Below, one piece after another: positions 52,826-61,370 of a stretch of 64,000 nucleotides of DNA. The notes under the pieces are model-generated. The model was given only the letters and a program-made list of their open reading frames with translations, was not told the origin of the DNA and did no database searches. The first letter of the stretch is position 1, and every line of letters begins with the position of its first letter. Position numbers and translations under genes: made by a program. Source of the stretch: Chitinophaga horti (GTDB taxonomy: Bacteria > Bacteroidota > Bacteroidia > Chitinophagales > Chitinophagaceae); assembly GCF_022867795.2 (NCBI RefSeq), contig NZ_CP107006.1, positions 558,001 to 622,000 of the forward strand, read 5' to 3'.

Positions 52826-53452
52826 TTAATGGATATGTACTTTGATACCTATATTTCCTTGCAACGAATTGAAGCCGCTGATCTCGCTGAAGTTGTACGG
52901 CGCATAGTTATACTGTACGCTCGCATTGAACATCACCGGTGAGTATTTACCGAAAGGCACGTTAATACCCAGTTCCGGACTCACCAGGAACGACCATTTG
53001 TTCGATTTGTCCACGAACTCGCCCCAATATTTTTCGTAATTCATGTTCGCCGCACCAATGCCCAGGCTACCATAAGGAATCACCTTTGCGTCTGCTTTCG
53101 CGAAATTATATTGACCTACAGCCTGTATCGGCAACACCTGCAGCGTACGTTGCTGCACCGCGGAAATGTCGGATCCTTTATCGGGATACACCATACGGTC
53201 AGTTTTTTCGTAGAAGTCGTTAAAACCAAAGCCTAAACCCAGGCTGAACCGGTCGTTCAGCGAGTAGTTGATGCCTGCCTTCCAGCCGCGGAAGCTGGTG
53301 TTGCCGGCATAATCGCTGAGGGAGCCGTTAGGTTGTGCGATGGAATAATTGAAGTTTACGGATAACGGAGACCTGCTCTGCGCGGCGGCTTTGTGAAGAC
53401 CGGCACCAGCGGTAACGAGCAGTAACATTATTGCGATCTTTTTCATCTTCAT
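52826..53452 (-). CDS. Outer-membrane beta-barrel protein (porin-like fold)
   Basis: 208 residues: signal peptide (LLLVTAGAGLHKAAAQ), then alternating beta-strands (SLGLGFGFNDFY, VIPYGSLGIGAANM, VMFNASVQYNYAPYN) ending in the outer-membrane pattern GNIGIKVHIH. This is the OmpA-barrel/OMP_b-brl type common in Bacteroidota. Function unknown. It lies 7 bp after the DUF4136 gene, so they are probably co-transcribed. Confidence 0.82.
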   Translation of the reverse strand: MKMKKIAIMLLLVTAGAGLHKAAAQSRSPLSVNFNYSIAQPNGSLSDYAGNTSFRGWKAGINYSLNDRFSLGLGFGFNDFYEKTDRMVYPDKGSDISAVQQRTLQVLPIQAVGQYNFAKADAKVIPYGSLGIGAANMNYEKYWGEFVDKSNKWSFLVSPELGINVPFGKYSPVMFNASVQYNYAPYNFSEISGFNSLQGNIGIKVHIH

Positions 53453-53459
53453 CCTTTTT

Positions 53460-54101
53460 TTAATTGAGTGTTTGCAGGTAAGCCGACTGGTCGAACACTG
53501 CTTTTACCATACTGCTGATATTATTGCTGCTCCATACCCCACTGCCACGCAACATAGCGTTCCATACGGCGGTCAGCTGGTTGCCTTCCTTACCGGCGCT
53601 GTTTTTCAGGTCAAGCATATCGATGCTGACAGAACGTTCGCGGTTTTGGAAAACCGTGTAGTAAGAAGGCCAGTAGTAGCCATAGCCAGGGAAGCCCCAG
53701 TAGCCGGTGTCCCAATAGCCGGGCCAGCCGCTCCAGTAGCCGGGTGTCCAGGCGGCGGAGTAAGAAGTATTATCGATGCGGCTAAGGTTTACCGCAAGGT
53801 CTGGTTTAGCTTCTTTGCCCACGGCCGTATAGCCGCGCGCTTCCAGCTGTGCTTTTACCGCTGCGATCAATTGCTGATCATAACTGGTCAGTTCTTTTTT
53901 CGCCCCGGCGTTGCTGATCACCGCTACAGAGTCGACGATGCTGAACGTTGCATACGTTTTAAAGTCAGCTGTTTCGTCATGGTTGGTGATGTAAATTCTT
54001 GATTCCTCTTCTGTGAGATTGTCCAGCGGTTGCTTTCTGCAACTGGCGAGCAGAACTGTTGCCACTACCGCCAAACTCATAAACATGGTTACTCTTTTCA
54101 T
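53460..54101 (-). CDS. DUF4136 domain lipoprotein
   Basis: 213 residues with lipobox LASC (Cys21). The DUF4136 domain covers most of the mature protein (FKTYATFSIVDSVAVI, AQLEARGYTAVGKEAKPDLAVN). A Gly/Tyr/Trp-rich loop (GYWSGWPGYWDTGYWGF) is typical of the family. Anchored in the outer or inner membrane facing the periplasm; role unknown. First gene of a pair with the beta-barrel protein downstream. Confidence 0.86.
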   Translation of the reverse strand: MKRVTMFMSLAVVATVLLASCRKQPLDNLTEEESRIYITNHDETADFKTYATFSIVDSVAVISNAGAKKELTSYDQQLIAAVKAQLEARGYTAVGKEAKPDLAVNLSRIDNTSYSAAWTPGYWSGWPGYWDTGYWGFPGYGYYWPSYYTVFQNRERSVSIDMLDLKNSAGKEGNQLTAVWNAMLRGSGVWSSNNISSMVKAVFDQSAYLQTLN

Positions 54102-54268
54102 ATATCAGGCGTTTTTTAATCCACGCCTATTAGATATAGAAAGAAATGCCAGGTTTACTGGGGTTTTGTTAATGTAATTCTAAAGTTTTGTTAAGGAAGC
54201 TTGCGAAAATGAGGAAAAGTATAAGCGATAAATGTCCTGGTGGCAGTGAAGCCACCGCGACCGCTTTA

Positions 54269-55135
54269 TCAGAAGATCGTTTCTTTGAACAACTGTAGCG
54301 TACGCGCCCACGCCTTTTCCGCAGAAGCCTTGTCATAACGCGGCCCTGCGGTATCGTTATGAAAAGCATGTTGCGCGCCGCCATAAATGAATACTTCGTA
54401 GTTGATGTTAGCCGCTTTTAGCGCCTCCTCGTAGGCCGCAATGCCCGCATTCACCCGCTCGTCTTTTTCGCCATAATGCAATTGCAAGCGCGCTTTGATC
54501 TTCGGCACATCTGCCGCAGCGGGTTGCATGCCGTAAAAGGCAGCACCTGCGTCGAGGGTAGGATCGTTTACTGCCAGCTGATTGGTGAGCGCGCCGCCCC
54601 AACAGAAGCCAACAGCGGCTGTTTTGCCGTTGCTTTCTGGGAGCGCTTTCAGGTAATCGAACCCTTTGATGAAGCTGTTCAGGTTCTGTTTGGCGTCCAG
54701 CTTGCCAAACAGTCCGCGGGCCTCATCTTCATTGGCCGGCGTACCGCCGAAGGGCGACAGTGCATCCGGTGCCAGCGCGATGTAACCGGCGGCGGCTACG
54801 CGACGGGCAACGTCGCGGATATGCGGGTTGAGGCCGCGGTTTTCGTGGATGACGATAACGGCGCCGCGTTTTTCACCAGCTTTGAGGTTATCTGGTTTAA
54901 CGAGGTAACCTTTCATGGTCACATTATCGCCCGGGTACGTAATATCTTCTGCGGTGATGCCTTTGAACGTATCCGGAACAGTGGCGGCATGTGCGTAATT
55001 AGCCTCCAGCAAGGGGAGTATGGTCATAGCCGCGGCCACGCTGCCGGTGATTTGCGCCAGGCGGCGGAGGAAGTCCTCCCGTTTGAGCGGCTTATGGGTA
55101 TATTCATCAAAAAGGTTGATAATTTTCTGGTCCAT
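54269..55135 (-). CDS. Dienelactone hydrolase family protein
   Basis: 288 residues. The N-terminal 50 residues (REDFLRRLAQITGSVAAAMTILP) look like an export signal, possibly a Tat type with the RR pair, though weak. The alpha/beta-hydrolase domain has the nucleophile cysteine in VGFCWGGALTNQ, the Asp in YGEKDERVNAG and the His in GAQHAFHND. HENRGLNPHIRDVARR is the DLH oxyanion block. Hydrolyses lactones or esters; substrate unknown. Divergent from proB. Confidence 0.88.
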   Translation of the reverse strand: MDQKIINLFDEYTHKPLKREDFLRRLAQITGSVAAAMTILPLLEANYAHAATVPDTFKGITAEDITYPGDNVTMKGYLVKPDNLKAGEKRGAVIVIHENRGLNPHIRDVARRVAAAGYIALAPDALSPFGGTPANEDEARGLFGKLDAKQNLNSFIKGFDYLKALPESNGKTAAVGFCWGGALTNQLAVNDPTLDAGAAFYGMQPAAADVPKIKARLQLHYGEKDERVNAGIAAYEEALKAANINYEVFIYGGAQHAFHNDTAGPRYDKASAEKAWARTLQLFKETIF

Positions 55136-55244
55136 GTGATGGGGAATTTAGCTGAATAGAAAGATACGAATTTTTAAAGATGACGGAACGCTAAGAAAAA
55201 CCGCGCTTTTTCAATATTTTGTTGGCTCTAAATGAATGTGAACT

Positions 55245-56273
55245 TTGAACAAGCCTATTGTAGTTATTAAGTTTGGGACCGCCTCCATCACCAAAGAAAA
55301 CGGTGAACTCAACGAAGCCGTGATCGCCGAAGTGGCGCGGCAGGTAGCAGCTATTCATGCGCAGTACAATGTAGTGCTGGTCTCATCCGGCGCGGTGGCT
55401 GCAGGCAAACGTTTCATCCGCGATTATGGCGGCACCATCAGCGAGCGTAAGGCCGCCGCATCTATCGGTAATCCTATCTTACTGAATAAATATTCCAGGT
55501 ACTTCGAGCCGTACGGTATTTCCATTGCACAAAGTCTTTGCGAGCGTCAACACTTTTCTAACCGCGACCAGTTTTTGCAGTTACACAAAACATACGAGGA
55601 GCTGTGGGCCAGCGGCATCATTCCCATTGCGAATGAAAATGATGTGGTGAGCAGCCTGGAACTAAAGTTTTCCGATAACGACGAGCTGGCGACCCTCATC
55701 GCGGTTGGTTTTGGTGCATCGATGCTGTTGTTCAGTACTTCTGTGGCGGGTGTGCTGGATAAGGAAGGCAACATCGTACCGCAGATCGATGTAATCGACA
55801 AAGCTGCGTTTTCGCTGGCAGATAAAAGGAAGTCATCGCTCGGATTGGGCGGGATGGTGTCTAAACTCACCTTCGCGCGTTTAGCCACTAATATGGGTAT
55901 ACAGGTGGTGATATTTGGTGTAAGCACGCCAGACGGCATTTTGAAAGCGATCGAAGGCAAAACAGGTACACTGTGCCTGCCGCAGCCCAATAATATGTCG
56001 GCCCGCCGTAAATGGCTCGCCAGTGGCAGCCTCGCGATTGGCAAGGTGCAGGTGGACAGCGGCGCACAAAAGGCATTGGAGAAACGACATAGCCTGCTGG
56101 CGGTGGGCGTAAAAGCCGTATTGGAGAAGTTTGAATGCGGTGAAGTAATCGAAATTGTAAATGAAGATAACGCGGTAATCGCCGTAGGCAGGGCCAAAGT
56201 GGCTTCGGATGCGGTGGACAGCAAAGCACAGAACCTGGAAGTTGCGCACGCCGACGAGATCGTATTATTGTAG
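55245..56273 (+). CDS. proB: Glutamate 5-kinase
   Basis: 342 residues. The start must be TTG 55245 because TGA stands two codons earlier in frame and MNKPIVVIKFGTASIT is the family N-terminus. The amino-acid kinase domain (VVLVSSGAVAAGKR, IANENDVVSSLE, GLGGMVSKLTFA) is followed by a C-terminal PUA domain (RRKWLASGSLAIGKVQVD to the end). It phosphorylates glutamate in the first step of proline synthesis. proA begins 3 bp after its stop. The TTG start may keep expression low. Confidence 0.93.
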   Translation: MNKPIVVIKFGTASITKENGELNEAVIAEVARQVAAIHAQYNVVLVSSGAVAAGKRFIRDYGGTISERKAAASIGNPILLNKYSRYFEPYGISIAQSLCERQHFSNRDQFLQLHKTYEELWASGIIPIANENDVVSSLELKFSDNDELATLIAVGFGASMLLFSTSVAGVLDKEGNIVPQIDVIDKAAFSLADKRKSSLGLGGMVSKLTFARLATNMGIQVVIFGVSTPDGILKAIEGKTGTLCLPQPNNMSARRKWLASGSLAIGKVQVDSGAQKALEKRHSLLAVGVKAVLEKFECGEVIEIVNEDNAVIAVGRAKVASDAVDSKAQNLEVAHADEIVLL

Positions 56274-56276
56274 CAT

Positions 56277-57521
56277 ATGTCTATTCAACTTTTACTGGAA
56301 CAGGCCCAGGCCGCCACAGCCGCCATACGCGCGCTGGAAGACGGCAAACGCCAGCAACTGCTGCGCCATTTGTCGGCGCGCATCCTGGAACAAACCGAAG
56401 CCATTATCATCGAAAATAAAAAAGACCTCGACCGCATGCCGGATGCCGATCCTAAAAAGGATAGGTTATTACTGGATGCAAGCCGTATAGCCGGACTGGC
56501 GACGAGTCTTAACGAGGTAGCCGACCTGCCGGATCCCGCTAACCAGGTGTTGCTGGAGCGCCGGATGGACAATGGCCTGTTTATCCAGAAGAAATCCGTG
56601 CCATTGGGCGTCGTGGGCGTTATTTACGAATCGCGCCCGAACGTGACGGTGGATGTGGCGGCCTTATGTATTCGCTCGGGCAACGTATGTTTATTACGCG
56701 GCGGCTCCGACGCATTTGATACCAACACCATCCTGGTAAGTCTCATTCGCGAAAGTTTGGGTTTATTTGGGGTGGATACGAATGCGGTACAACTGTTGCC
56801 GCCCGACCGCAGCCTGGTGGCCGACCTGCTGGCAGCGGAGAAGTACGTGGATATTATCATTCCGCGTGGCTCCCAGCAGCTGATCGAGTATGTGCGTGAA
56901 AACTCGCGTGTGCCCGTGATCGAGACCGGGGCAGGCGTTTGCCATACTTACGTGGAAAAGACAGCCGACCAGGAAAGGGCCGCCGCCATTGTAACGAACG
57001 CGAAAGTTTCCCGTCCGTCGGTGTGCAATGCGTTGGATACCGTGCTGGTGGATGAGGCCGTAGTGGCGGATTTTTTGCCATTACTCGCGCCGCAGCTGGC
57101 CGCCTGGAACGTGGAGATCTACGCAGACGAAATCGCTTATCCCTTGCTAAAGGCAGCGGGGTATGAAAAGCTGTTTCCCGCCACGCCGGAGGATTTTGGC
57201 CGTGAGTTCCTGGATTTTAAATGTTCCATTAAAGTGCTGAACGGGCTGGACGAGGCGCTGGCACATATCCGCCGGTATTCTTCGAAGCATTCGGAGGCCA
57301 TCGTGTCGCAGGATGCGGCGTTGAGTGAGCGGTTTTTGAATGAGGTGGATGCGGCAGCGGTGTACGTAAATGCCTCCACCCGGTTTACCGATGGCGGTGT
57401 ATTTGGGTTAGGAGCGGAGATTGGTATCTCCACCCAAAAGCTGCATGCCCGCGGACCGTTTGCGTTGGAAAAGCTGGTAACCGAAAAATGGTTTGTGAGG
57501 GGAGAAGGCCAGGTGCGTTAA
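56277..57521 (+). CDS. proA: Gamma-glutamyl phosphate reductase
   Basis: 414 residues, aldehyde-dehydrogenase-like. It reduces gamma-glutamyl phosphate with NADPH to glutamate-5-semialdehyde. GVVGVIYESRPNVTVDVAAL is the signature, and the catalytic cysteine is in KVSRPSVCNALDT. VNASTRFTDGGVFGLGAEIG is the C-terminal block. Second gene of proBA. Repeat copy 3 and a terminator follow. Confidence 0.95.
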   Translation: MSIQLLLEQAQAATAAIRALEDGKRQQLLRHLSARILEQTEAIIIENKKDLDRMPDADPKKDRLLLDASRIAGLATSLNEVADLPDPANQVLLERRMDNGLFIQKKSVPLGVVGVIYESRPNVTVDVAALCIRSGNVCLLRGGSDAFDTNTILVSLIRESLGLFGVDTNAVQLLPPDRSLVADLLAAEKYVDIIIPRGSQQLIEYVRENSRVPVIETGAGVCHTYVEKTADQERAAAIVTNAKVSRPSVCNALDTVLVDEAVVADFLPLLAPQLAAWNVEIYADEIAYPLLKAAGYEKLFPATPEDFGREFLDFKCSIKVLNGLDEALAHIRRYSSKHSEAIVSQDAALSERFLNEVDAAAVYVNASTRFTDGGVFGLGAEIGISTQKLHARGPFALEKLVTEKWFVRGEGQVR

Positions 57522-57531
57522 TACGGTTGAT

Positions 57532-57560
57532 GTGTGCGACGCAACGGCGGATGAAGAGCG
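57532..57560 (+). repeat. GTGTGCGACGCAA repeat, copy 3
   Basis: 29 bases, GTGTGCGACGCAACGGCGG then ATGAAGAGCG, starting 11 bp after the proA stop. It matches copy 2 except for two bases. Confidence 0.8.
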
Positions 57561-57591
57561 TGATGAGGCTAAGGCCAAAAGAAGAAATAAA

Positions 57592-57626
57592 AAAAGCCAT
57601 CTTGATGACAAGATGGCTTTTAAACG
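57592..57626. terminator. Bidirectional terminator after proBA
   Basis: AAAAGCCATCTT and AAGATGGCTTTT form a perfect 12-bp stem with a 6-nt loop; a T run lies on the minus strand (TTTTTATTT) and a short one on the plus. Confidence 0.85.
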
Positions 57627-57644
57627 ATATACTATTACAGAAAA

Positions 57645-57842
57645 CTATTTATACTTTGGATTGTATAAGGTGCTTTCAGGGATTGTTACTTTGGGTTTGC
57701 CTTTATAACGGTGCGTGAACAGGCCATAGCAGCCGCCCAGAGACATTGCAACGATACAACCGATCATCACATAAAAAAAGAAACGGGAAGATGTTACCCA
57801 GTTGGTCGTAATGTCCTTGCTATTTTCAACTGTATTCTCCAT
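57645..57842 (-). CDS. Small single-span membrane protein
   Basis: 65 residues: polar start (MENTVENSKDITTNW), one hydrophobic helix (FFFYVMIGCIVAMSLGGCY) and a basic tail (FTHRYKGKPK). Complete frame with its stop 24 bp from the proBA terminator, which suggests a real gene. I do not recognise a family. Confidence 0.6.
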   Translation of the reverse strand: MENTVENSKDITTNWVTSSRFFFYVMIGCIVAMSLGGCYGLFTHRYKGKPKVTIPESTLYNPKYK

Positions 57843-57889
57843 ATAATTATTTTTCGCGTTGCAAACTTACAAAGGAAAATTTTGAATCC

Positions 57890-58930
57890 CTACTTTTTTT
57901 TGCCTGCCAGGTCAGAAAATTTATTGCGCCCGAGGAAATAGTAGCGCCAGATCATGATGCCCGGGAAAACGCCGTTGAGGCTCAGCAGCCTGGGGCGGGG
58001 CAATCCATCGTCCTCGTACCCCGGCCATACCTTACGCCGCCAGCTGCGATAATGACGATACGCCCTGAAAATGGCCCTCGCATCGTTCGGTTTGCCCGCG
58101 GCCAGACTTTTAGCCGCCGCCAGCAGATCGAGGAAAAAGCGCTGGGGTAAAATGATCACCTTATCGCCCGCGTGCAGGTTTTTATACAACATGATGAGGT
58201 TGTTCCGGAAATTGAGGTACAGCTTACGCGGGTTGCCCTGCGGCAAACTGCCTCCCCCCACATGGTACACGCGGGATTCCGCACAATAGCAGACCCGGTA
58301 ACCGGCGCGTTGCAGGCGCCAGCAGAGATCTACCTCTTCCATATGCGCAAAAAAGAATGGGTCGAAACCGCCTACCTCGTGAAAACAGGCGGAGCGGATG
58401 AACAGCGCGGCACCCGTAGCCCAGAACACATCCTGGTCGTCGTCGTACTGTCCGTAATCTTTTTCGGTTGTATAAAGAATGCGGCCGCGGCAGAACGTGT
58501 AACCGAGAACATCCATCCAACCGCCGGCAGCGCCTGCATACTCGAACTCGTCTTTGCTGGCGTAGGCGCGCAGTTTAGGTTGACAGGCGGCGATTTTTGC
58601 GTCGCTTTCCATCAGTTTGATGACTGGTTCGATCCAGTTGGGTTCCACTTCCACGTCCTGGTTCAGCAGCACGTAATAATCCGATTTTACCAGCTGCAGG
58701 GCCTCGTTGTAGCCACCTGCAAAACCGCTGTTTTTTTCATTGCGAATGATCTCTACCTGTGGGAAGTGCTGCATGGTAAACGCAACGCTGTCGTCTGTAG
58801 AGGCATTGTCGGCCAGTATGATGCGCAGGTTACCGTACGTGGATGCACATACCGAGGGCAGGAAGCTTTCGAGGAAGCTTCTGCCGTTCCAGTTAAGAAT
58901 AACTACCGCTACTGATGGCAATACAGGCAA
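57890..58930 (-). CDS. Family 2 glycosyltransferase (rhamnosyltransferase-like)
   Basis: 346 residues starting at TTG 58930, since no ATG occurs near; VAVVILNWNGRSFLESFL is the typical opening, LADNASTDDS the first acidic motif and LLNQDVEVEP the DxD-like motif. MEEVDLCWRLQRAGYRV is the catalytic ED block of GT2 rhamnosyl- or glucosyltransferases. No membrane helix except a weak hydrophobic stretch. It likely adds a sugar to lipopolysaccharide, capsule or exopolysaccharide; the substrate is unknown. No other glycan genes are adjacent. Confidence 0.87.
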   Translation of the reverse strand: MPVLPSVAVVILNWNGRSFLESFLPSVCASTYGNLRIILADNASTDDSVAFTMQHFPQVEIIRNEKNSGFAGGYNEALQLVKSDYYVLLNQDVEVEPNWIEPVIKLMESDAKIAACQPKLRAYASKDEFEYAGAAGGWMDVLGYTFCRGRILYTTEKDYGQYDDDQDVFWATGAALFIRSACFHEVGGFDPFFFAHMEEVDLCWRLQRAGYRVCYCAESRVYHVGGGSLPQGNPRKLYLNFRNNLIMLYKNLHAGDKVIILPQRFFLDLLAAAKSLAAGKPNDARAIFRAYRHYRSWRRKVWPGYEDDGLPRPRLLSLNGVFPGIMIWRYYFLGRNKFSDLAGKKK

Positions 58931-59070
58931 ACGTTTGATCGTTTAACGCGTGAAAAAGGATTTTTAGCGCTGCAAATATGCAACAAAGCCATTTAATAAT
59001 GCAATTAAGTTCCGGGGCTCCCGCGAAAATATTCCTATATTTAAAACGTTAAAGAACCTGTATACACAGC

Positions 59071-60219
59071 ATGTTTAAACAATACCTGGGATGGAAGTTC
59101 ATACTGGTGGCCGTAGCCGCCGCCATTATTGCCGCTACCATCTGGTTTGCCACCAACCTTTCCGAAAAGATACAGCAGGAAGAAACGAAGAAAGTAGCCA
59201 ATTGGGTGGAAGCCAATAAAGAGCTGCTACAGGCCTCGTCAGACGCGAACCTGAACCTGGCCGTAGAGATCGTGACCAATAATACCACCATTCCCCTCAT
59301 ACTTACCGACGAAAAAGGCAATATCCTCGACCATCGTAACCTGGACTCCAACGCCGTGGTGCAGCAACCAAACTACCTGAAGGAACAGCTGATCATTTTC
59401 CGCAAGCAGCACCAGCCCTTCGCTATGCAGATGGACACCGCGCAAAAAATGTACAGTTACATCTATTATGGAGATTCGCTCATCCTGAAGCAGGTGCGGT
59501 ATTATCCTTACATACAACTGATGGTGGTGGCACTGTTCATTGGCGTAGTATGGTTTGCGCTATCCTCCACCAGTAAGGCCACGCAAAACCAGGTGTGGGT
59601 AGGCATGGCCAAGGAAACCGCGCACCAGTTGGGAACGCCCTTATCCTCGATCGAAGCCTGGCTGGAAATCTTGAAGGACAAGGAAGAGAACCGCGCATTT
59701 GTGGTAGAGCTGACAAAAGACGTGGATCGCCTGAAACTGATCACCGACCGCTTTTCGAAGATAGGCAGCGTGCCGCAGCTGGAAGAACGCGACGTGGTGC
59801 AACAGATCACGAACATGCTCGACTATATCCGCAAACGCGCCTCGCAGAAGATACAGTTCACCATGGAAAGCAGTGCACCCGACATTCCGCTGATGATATC
59901 GCCGCCGCTGTTTGACTGGGTAATAGAGAACCTGTTGAAGAACGCATTGGATGCGATGGAAGGCAAGGGAAGTATACATGTGCGCATCGATAATCACCCG
60001 GCGCATGTGGTGATTGATGTGAGCGATACCGGTAAAGGCATCCCGAAAGGCTATCATGAAAAAGTTTTTCGGCCCGGTTTCAGTACAAAAAAGCGGGGCT
60101 GGGGATTAGGTCTTTCGCTGGCGAAACGTATAATAGATGAGTATCACAAGGGACGATTGTTCGTAAAATCGTCGGAAGTAAACAAGGGTACGACGTTCCG
60201 GATTTTGCTGCGGAAATGA
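59071..60219 (+). CDS. Sensor histidine kinase (orphan)
   Basis: 382 residues. Membrane helix 1 (FILVAVAAAIIAATIWFA), an extracytoplasmic region of about 110 residues, helix 2 (LMVVALFIGVVWFAL), no clear HAMP, then the dimerisation domain with the phosphorylated His in KETAHQLGTPLSSIE. The ATP-binding domain has N box ENLLKNALDAME, G1 DTGKGIP, F box PGFSTK and G2 GWGLGLSL. It autophosphorylates in response to an unknown envelope signal. No response regulator gene is adjacent, so its partner is unknown. Confidence 0.9.
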   Translation: MFKQYLGWKFILVAVAAAIIAATIWFATNLSEKIQQEETKKVANWVEANKELLQASSDANLNLAVEIVTNNTTIPLILTDEKGNILDHRNLDSNAVVQQPNYLKEQLIIFRKQHQPFAMQMDTAQKMYSYIYYGDSLILKQVRYYPYIQLMVVALFIGVVWFALSSTSKATQNQVWVGMAKETAHQLGTPLSSIEAWLEILKDKEENRAFVVELTKDVDRLKLITDRFSKIGSVPQLEERDVVQQITNMLDYIRKRASQKIQFTMESSAPDIPLMISPPLFDWVIENLLKNALDAMEGKGSIHVRIDNHPAHVVIDVSDTGKGIPKGYHEKVFRPGFSTKKRGWGLGLSLAKRIIDEYHKGRLFVKSSEVNKGTTFRILLRK

Positions 60220-60247
60220 GACAAATTTCAAAAAAGTTAAAAACAAA

Positions 60248-60278
60248 TTTGCTGGTTATAAAAAACAGTTTATTTTTG
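60248..60278 (+). promoter_or_regulatory. Promoter of tRNA-Leu
   Basis: TTTG (60248-60251), a 19-bp spacer and TATTTTTG (60271-60278): the cleanest match to the Bacteroidota -33/-7 consensus in the window. The tRNA starts 16 nt after the -7 box. Confidence 0.8.
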
Positions 60279-60294
60279 CACACCCTAATCAGCC

Positions 60295-60378
60295 GCGGAG
60301 GTGGCGAAATTGGTAGACGCGCTACTTTGAGGTGGTAGTGCCCGAAAGGGCTTGAGAGTTCGAATCTCTTCTTCCGCA
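60295..60378 (+). tRNA. tRNA-Leu, anticodon GAG
   Basis: 84 nt, class II. The acceptor stem is GCGGAGG/CTTCCGC (one G-U); the anticodon stem CTACT/GGTAG encloses TTGAGGT, giving anticodon GAG (60329-60331), which reads CUC and CUU. The long variable arm TGCCCGAAAGGGC and the T arm with TTCGAAT are present; discriminator A at 60378 is expected for leucine. CCA is not encoded and must be added. A promoter and a terminator flank it. Confidence 0.95.
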
Positions 60379-60390
60379 CAACGGTATTAC

Positions 60391-60415
60391 AAACCCGCTC
60401 TTAGAGCGGGTTTTC
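60391..60415 (+). terminator. Terminator of tRNA-Leu
   Basis: AAACCCGCTC and GAGCGGGTTT pair over a 3-nt loop, followed by a T stretch. Confidence 0.82.
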
Positions 60416-60594
60416 CGTTTTATATACCCTACGGGGACGGAAAAGGGACAACGCTAAGTTTCAAAGTGCAGCGCCGGGTATGAATAGTCAACTTGACAGA
60501 TTTTTAAGAGACTACTCGTCTAAATAATAGATCAACGACGAGTACAGTGATTATCAATCGATGAAACATAAGACACTTCCAAGGCGGTGAATAT

Positions 60595-61029
60595 TTAATC
60601 CTGCGGAAGGTCATCTGACGGACCGCCACCCTTTTTCTGTTTCGCGTTTTTACCCGCAAAGTAACCACCGCCACCGCTAAGAATTGCGGTCGATACGACT
60701 TCTAGGATGCGCATAGCAATATCGGCCTTACCCAGATAAACGCAATATCCCATAAATCCGACTACAATTAAAAGTATGATGGTGAAGAAACCTAACACCA
60801 GAAAATTCCGCTTGAGAAGATGTCGGGGTGCATCTTTCATATATTCAGCCTGAAGCTTTAGGTTTTCTTTTGCCAGCTCGAAAGTTTTCTGGTTTTCATC
60901 CTTTTGGATTTCGAGTTCTAATTGCTTCGTTTTTTGTTCTTCTTTTTGATTCTGCAGCCATTGCTGCATGATTTCGGTAGTAGGGAGGTTATTGTTGCCG
61001 TTATTTGGTTTTGAGCTTTGTGAAGTCAT
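60595..61029 (-). CDS. Two-helix membrane protein with coiled-coil N-terminus, unknown
   Basis: 144 residues: a Gln/Lys/Glu-rich N-terminus (QQWLQNQKEEQKTKQLELEIQK is coiled-coil-like), two membrane segments (FLVLGFFTIILLIVVGFMGY, then VVSTAILSGGGGYFAG) and a basic, Gly-rich tail. Not recognised. The Asn/Gln-rich composition differs from the surrounding housekeeping genes, suggesting recent gain. It overlaps the end of the upstream small gene by 29 bp, so the two form an operon. Confidence 0.65.
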   Translation of the reverse strand: MTSQSSKPNNGNNNLPTTEIMQQWLQNQKEEQKTKQLELEIQKDENQKTFELAKENLKLQAEYMKDAPRHLLKRNFLVLGFFTIILLIVVGFMGYCVYLGKADIAMRILEVVSTAILSGGGGYFAGKNAKQKKGGGPSDDLPQD

Positions 61030-61219
61030 AGTTTACGCGCGGTTTTTGCTTGAATTTAACTCGCACATAACCGGCAATATTCTCACTTCCAAGTTTAGGA
61101 GCAATGAATTTGGCAGATTCAATAGCATGTCTGTCACGCTCAAACAGCTTTACAAAAGCCGCAGCTGACAATATACGCTCATCATCGAGCTTAGGGAGGC
61201 TTGGCTTAATTTCAATCAT
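61001..61219 (-). CDS. Small protein of unknown function
   Basis: 72 residues from ATG 61219 (MIEIKPSLPKLDDERIL); a start at 61258 is also possible. Soluble, charged, ending FKQKPRVNYDFTKLKTK. No recognisable domain. It overlaps the membrane protein gene downstream by 29 bp and has a minus-strand TATATTTG box at 61267-61274, supporting a real two-gene unit beside tRNA-Leu. Confidence 0.55.
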   Translation of the reverse strand: MIEIKPSLPKLDDERILSAAAFVKLFERDRHAIESAKFIAPKLGSENIAGYVRVKFKQKPRVNYDFTKLKTK

Positions 61220-61266
61220 AACAGTTCGATTCAACTTGTTCGGATGTAATAATAGCAAATTGTGTG

Positions 61267-61274
61267 CAAATATA
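61267..61274 (-). promoter_or_regulatory. -7 promoter box of the small two-gene operon
   Basis: Minus-strand TATATTTG, 47 nt before the ATG at 61219; fits TAnnTTTG but no -33 element is clear. Confidence 0.4.
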
Positions 61275-61370
61275 AATATAGTTATGGTTTATTTTTATAA
61301 CATGTTTTGGTTTTAACCATCCTATTACAGTTTTATGGTGTTTGTTAAATTCCCGTAAGAAATTAGTTGG

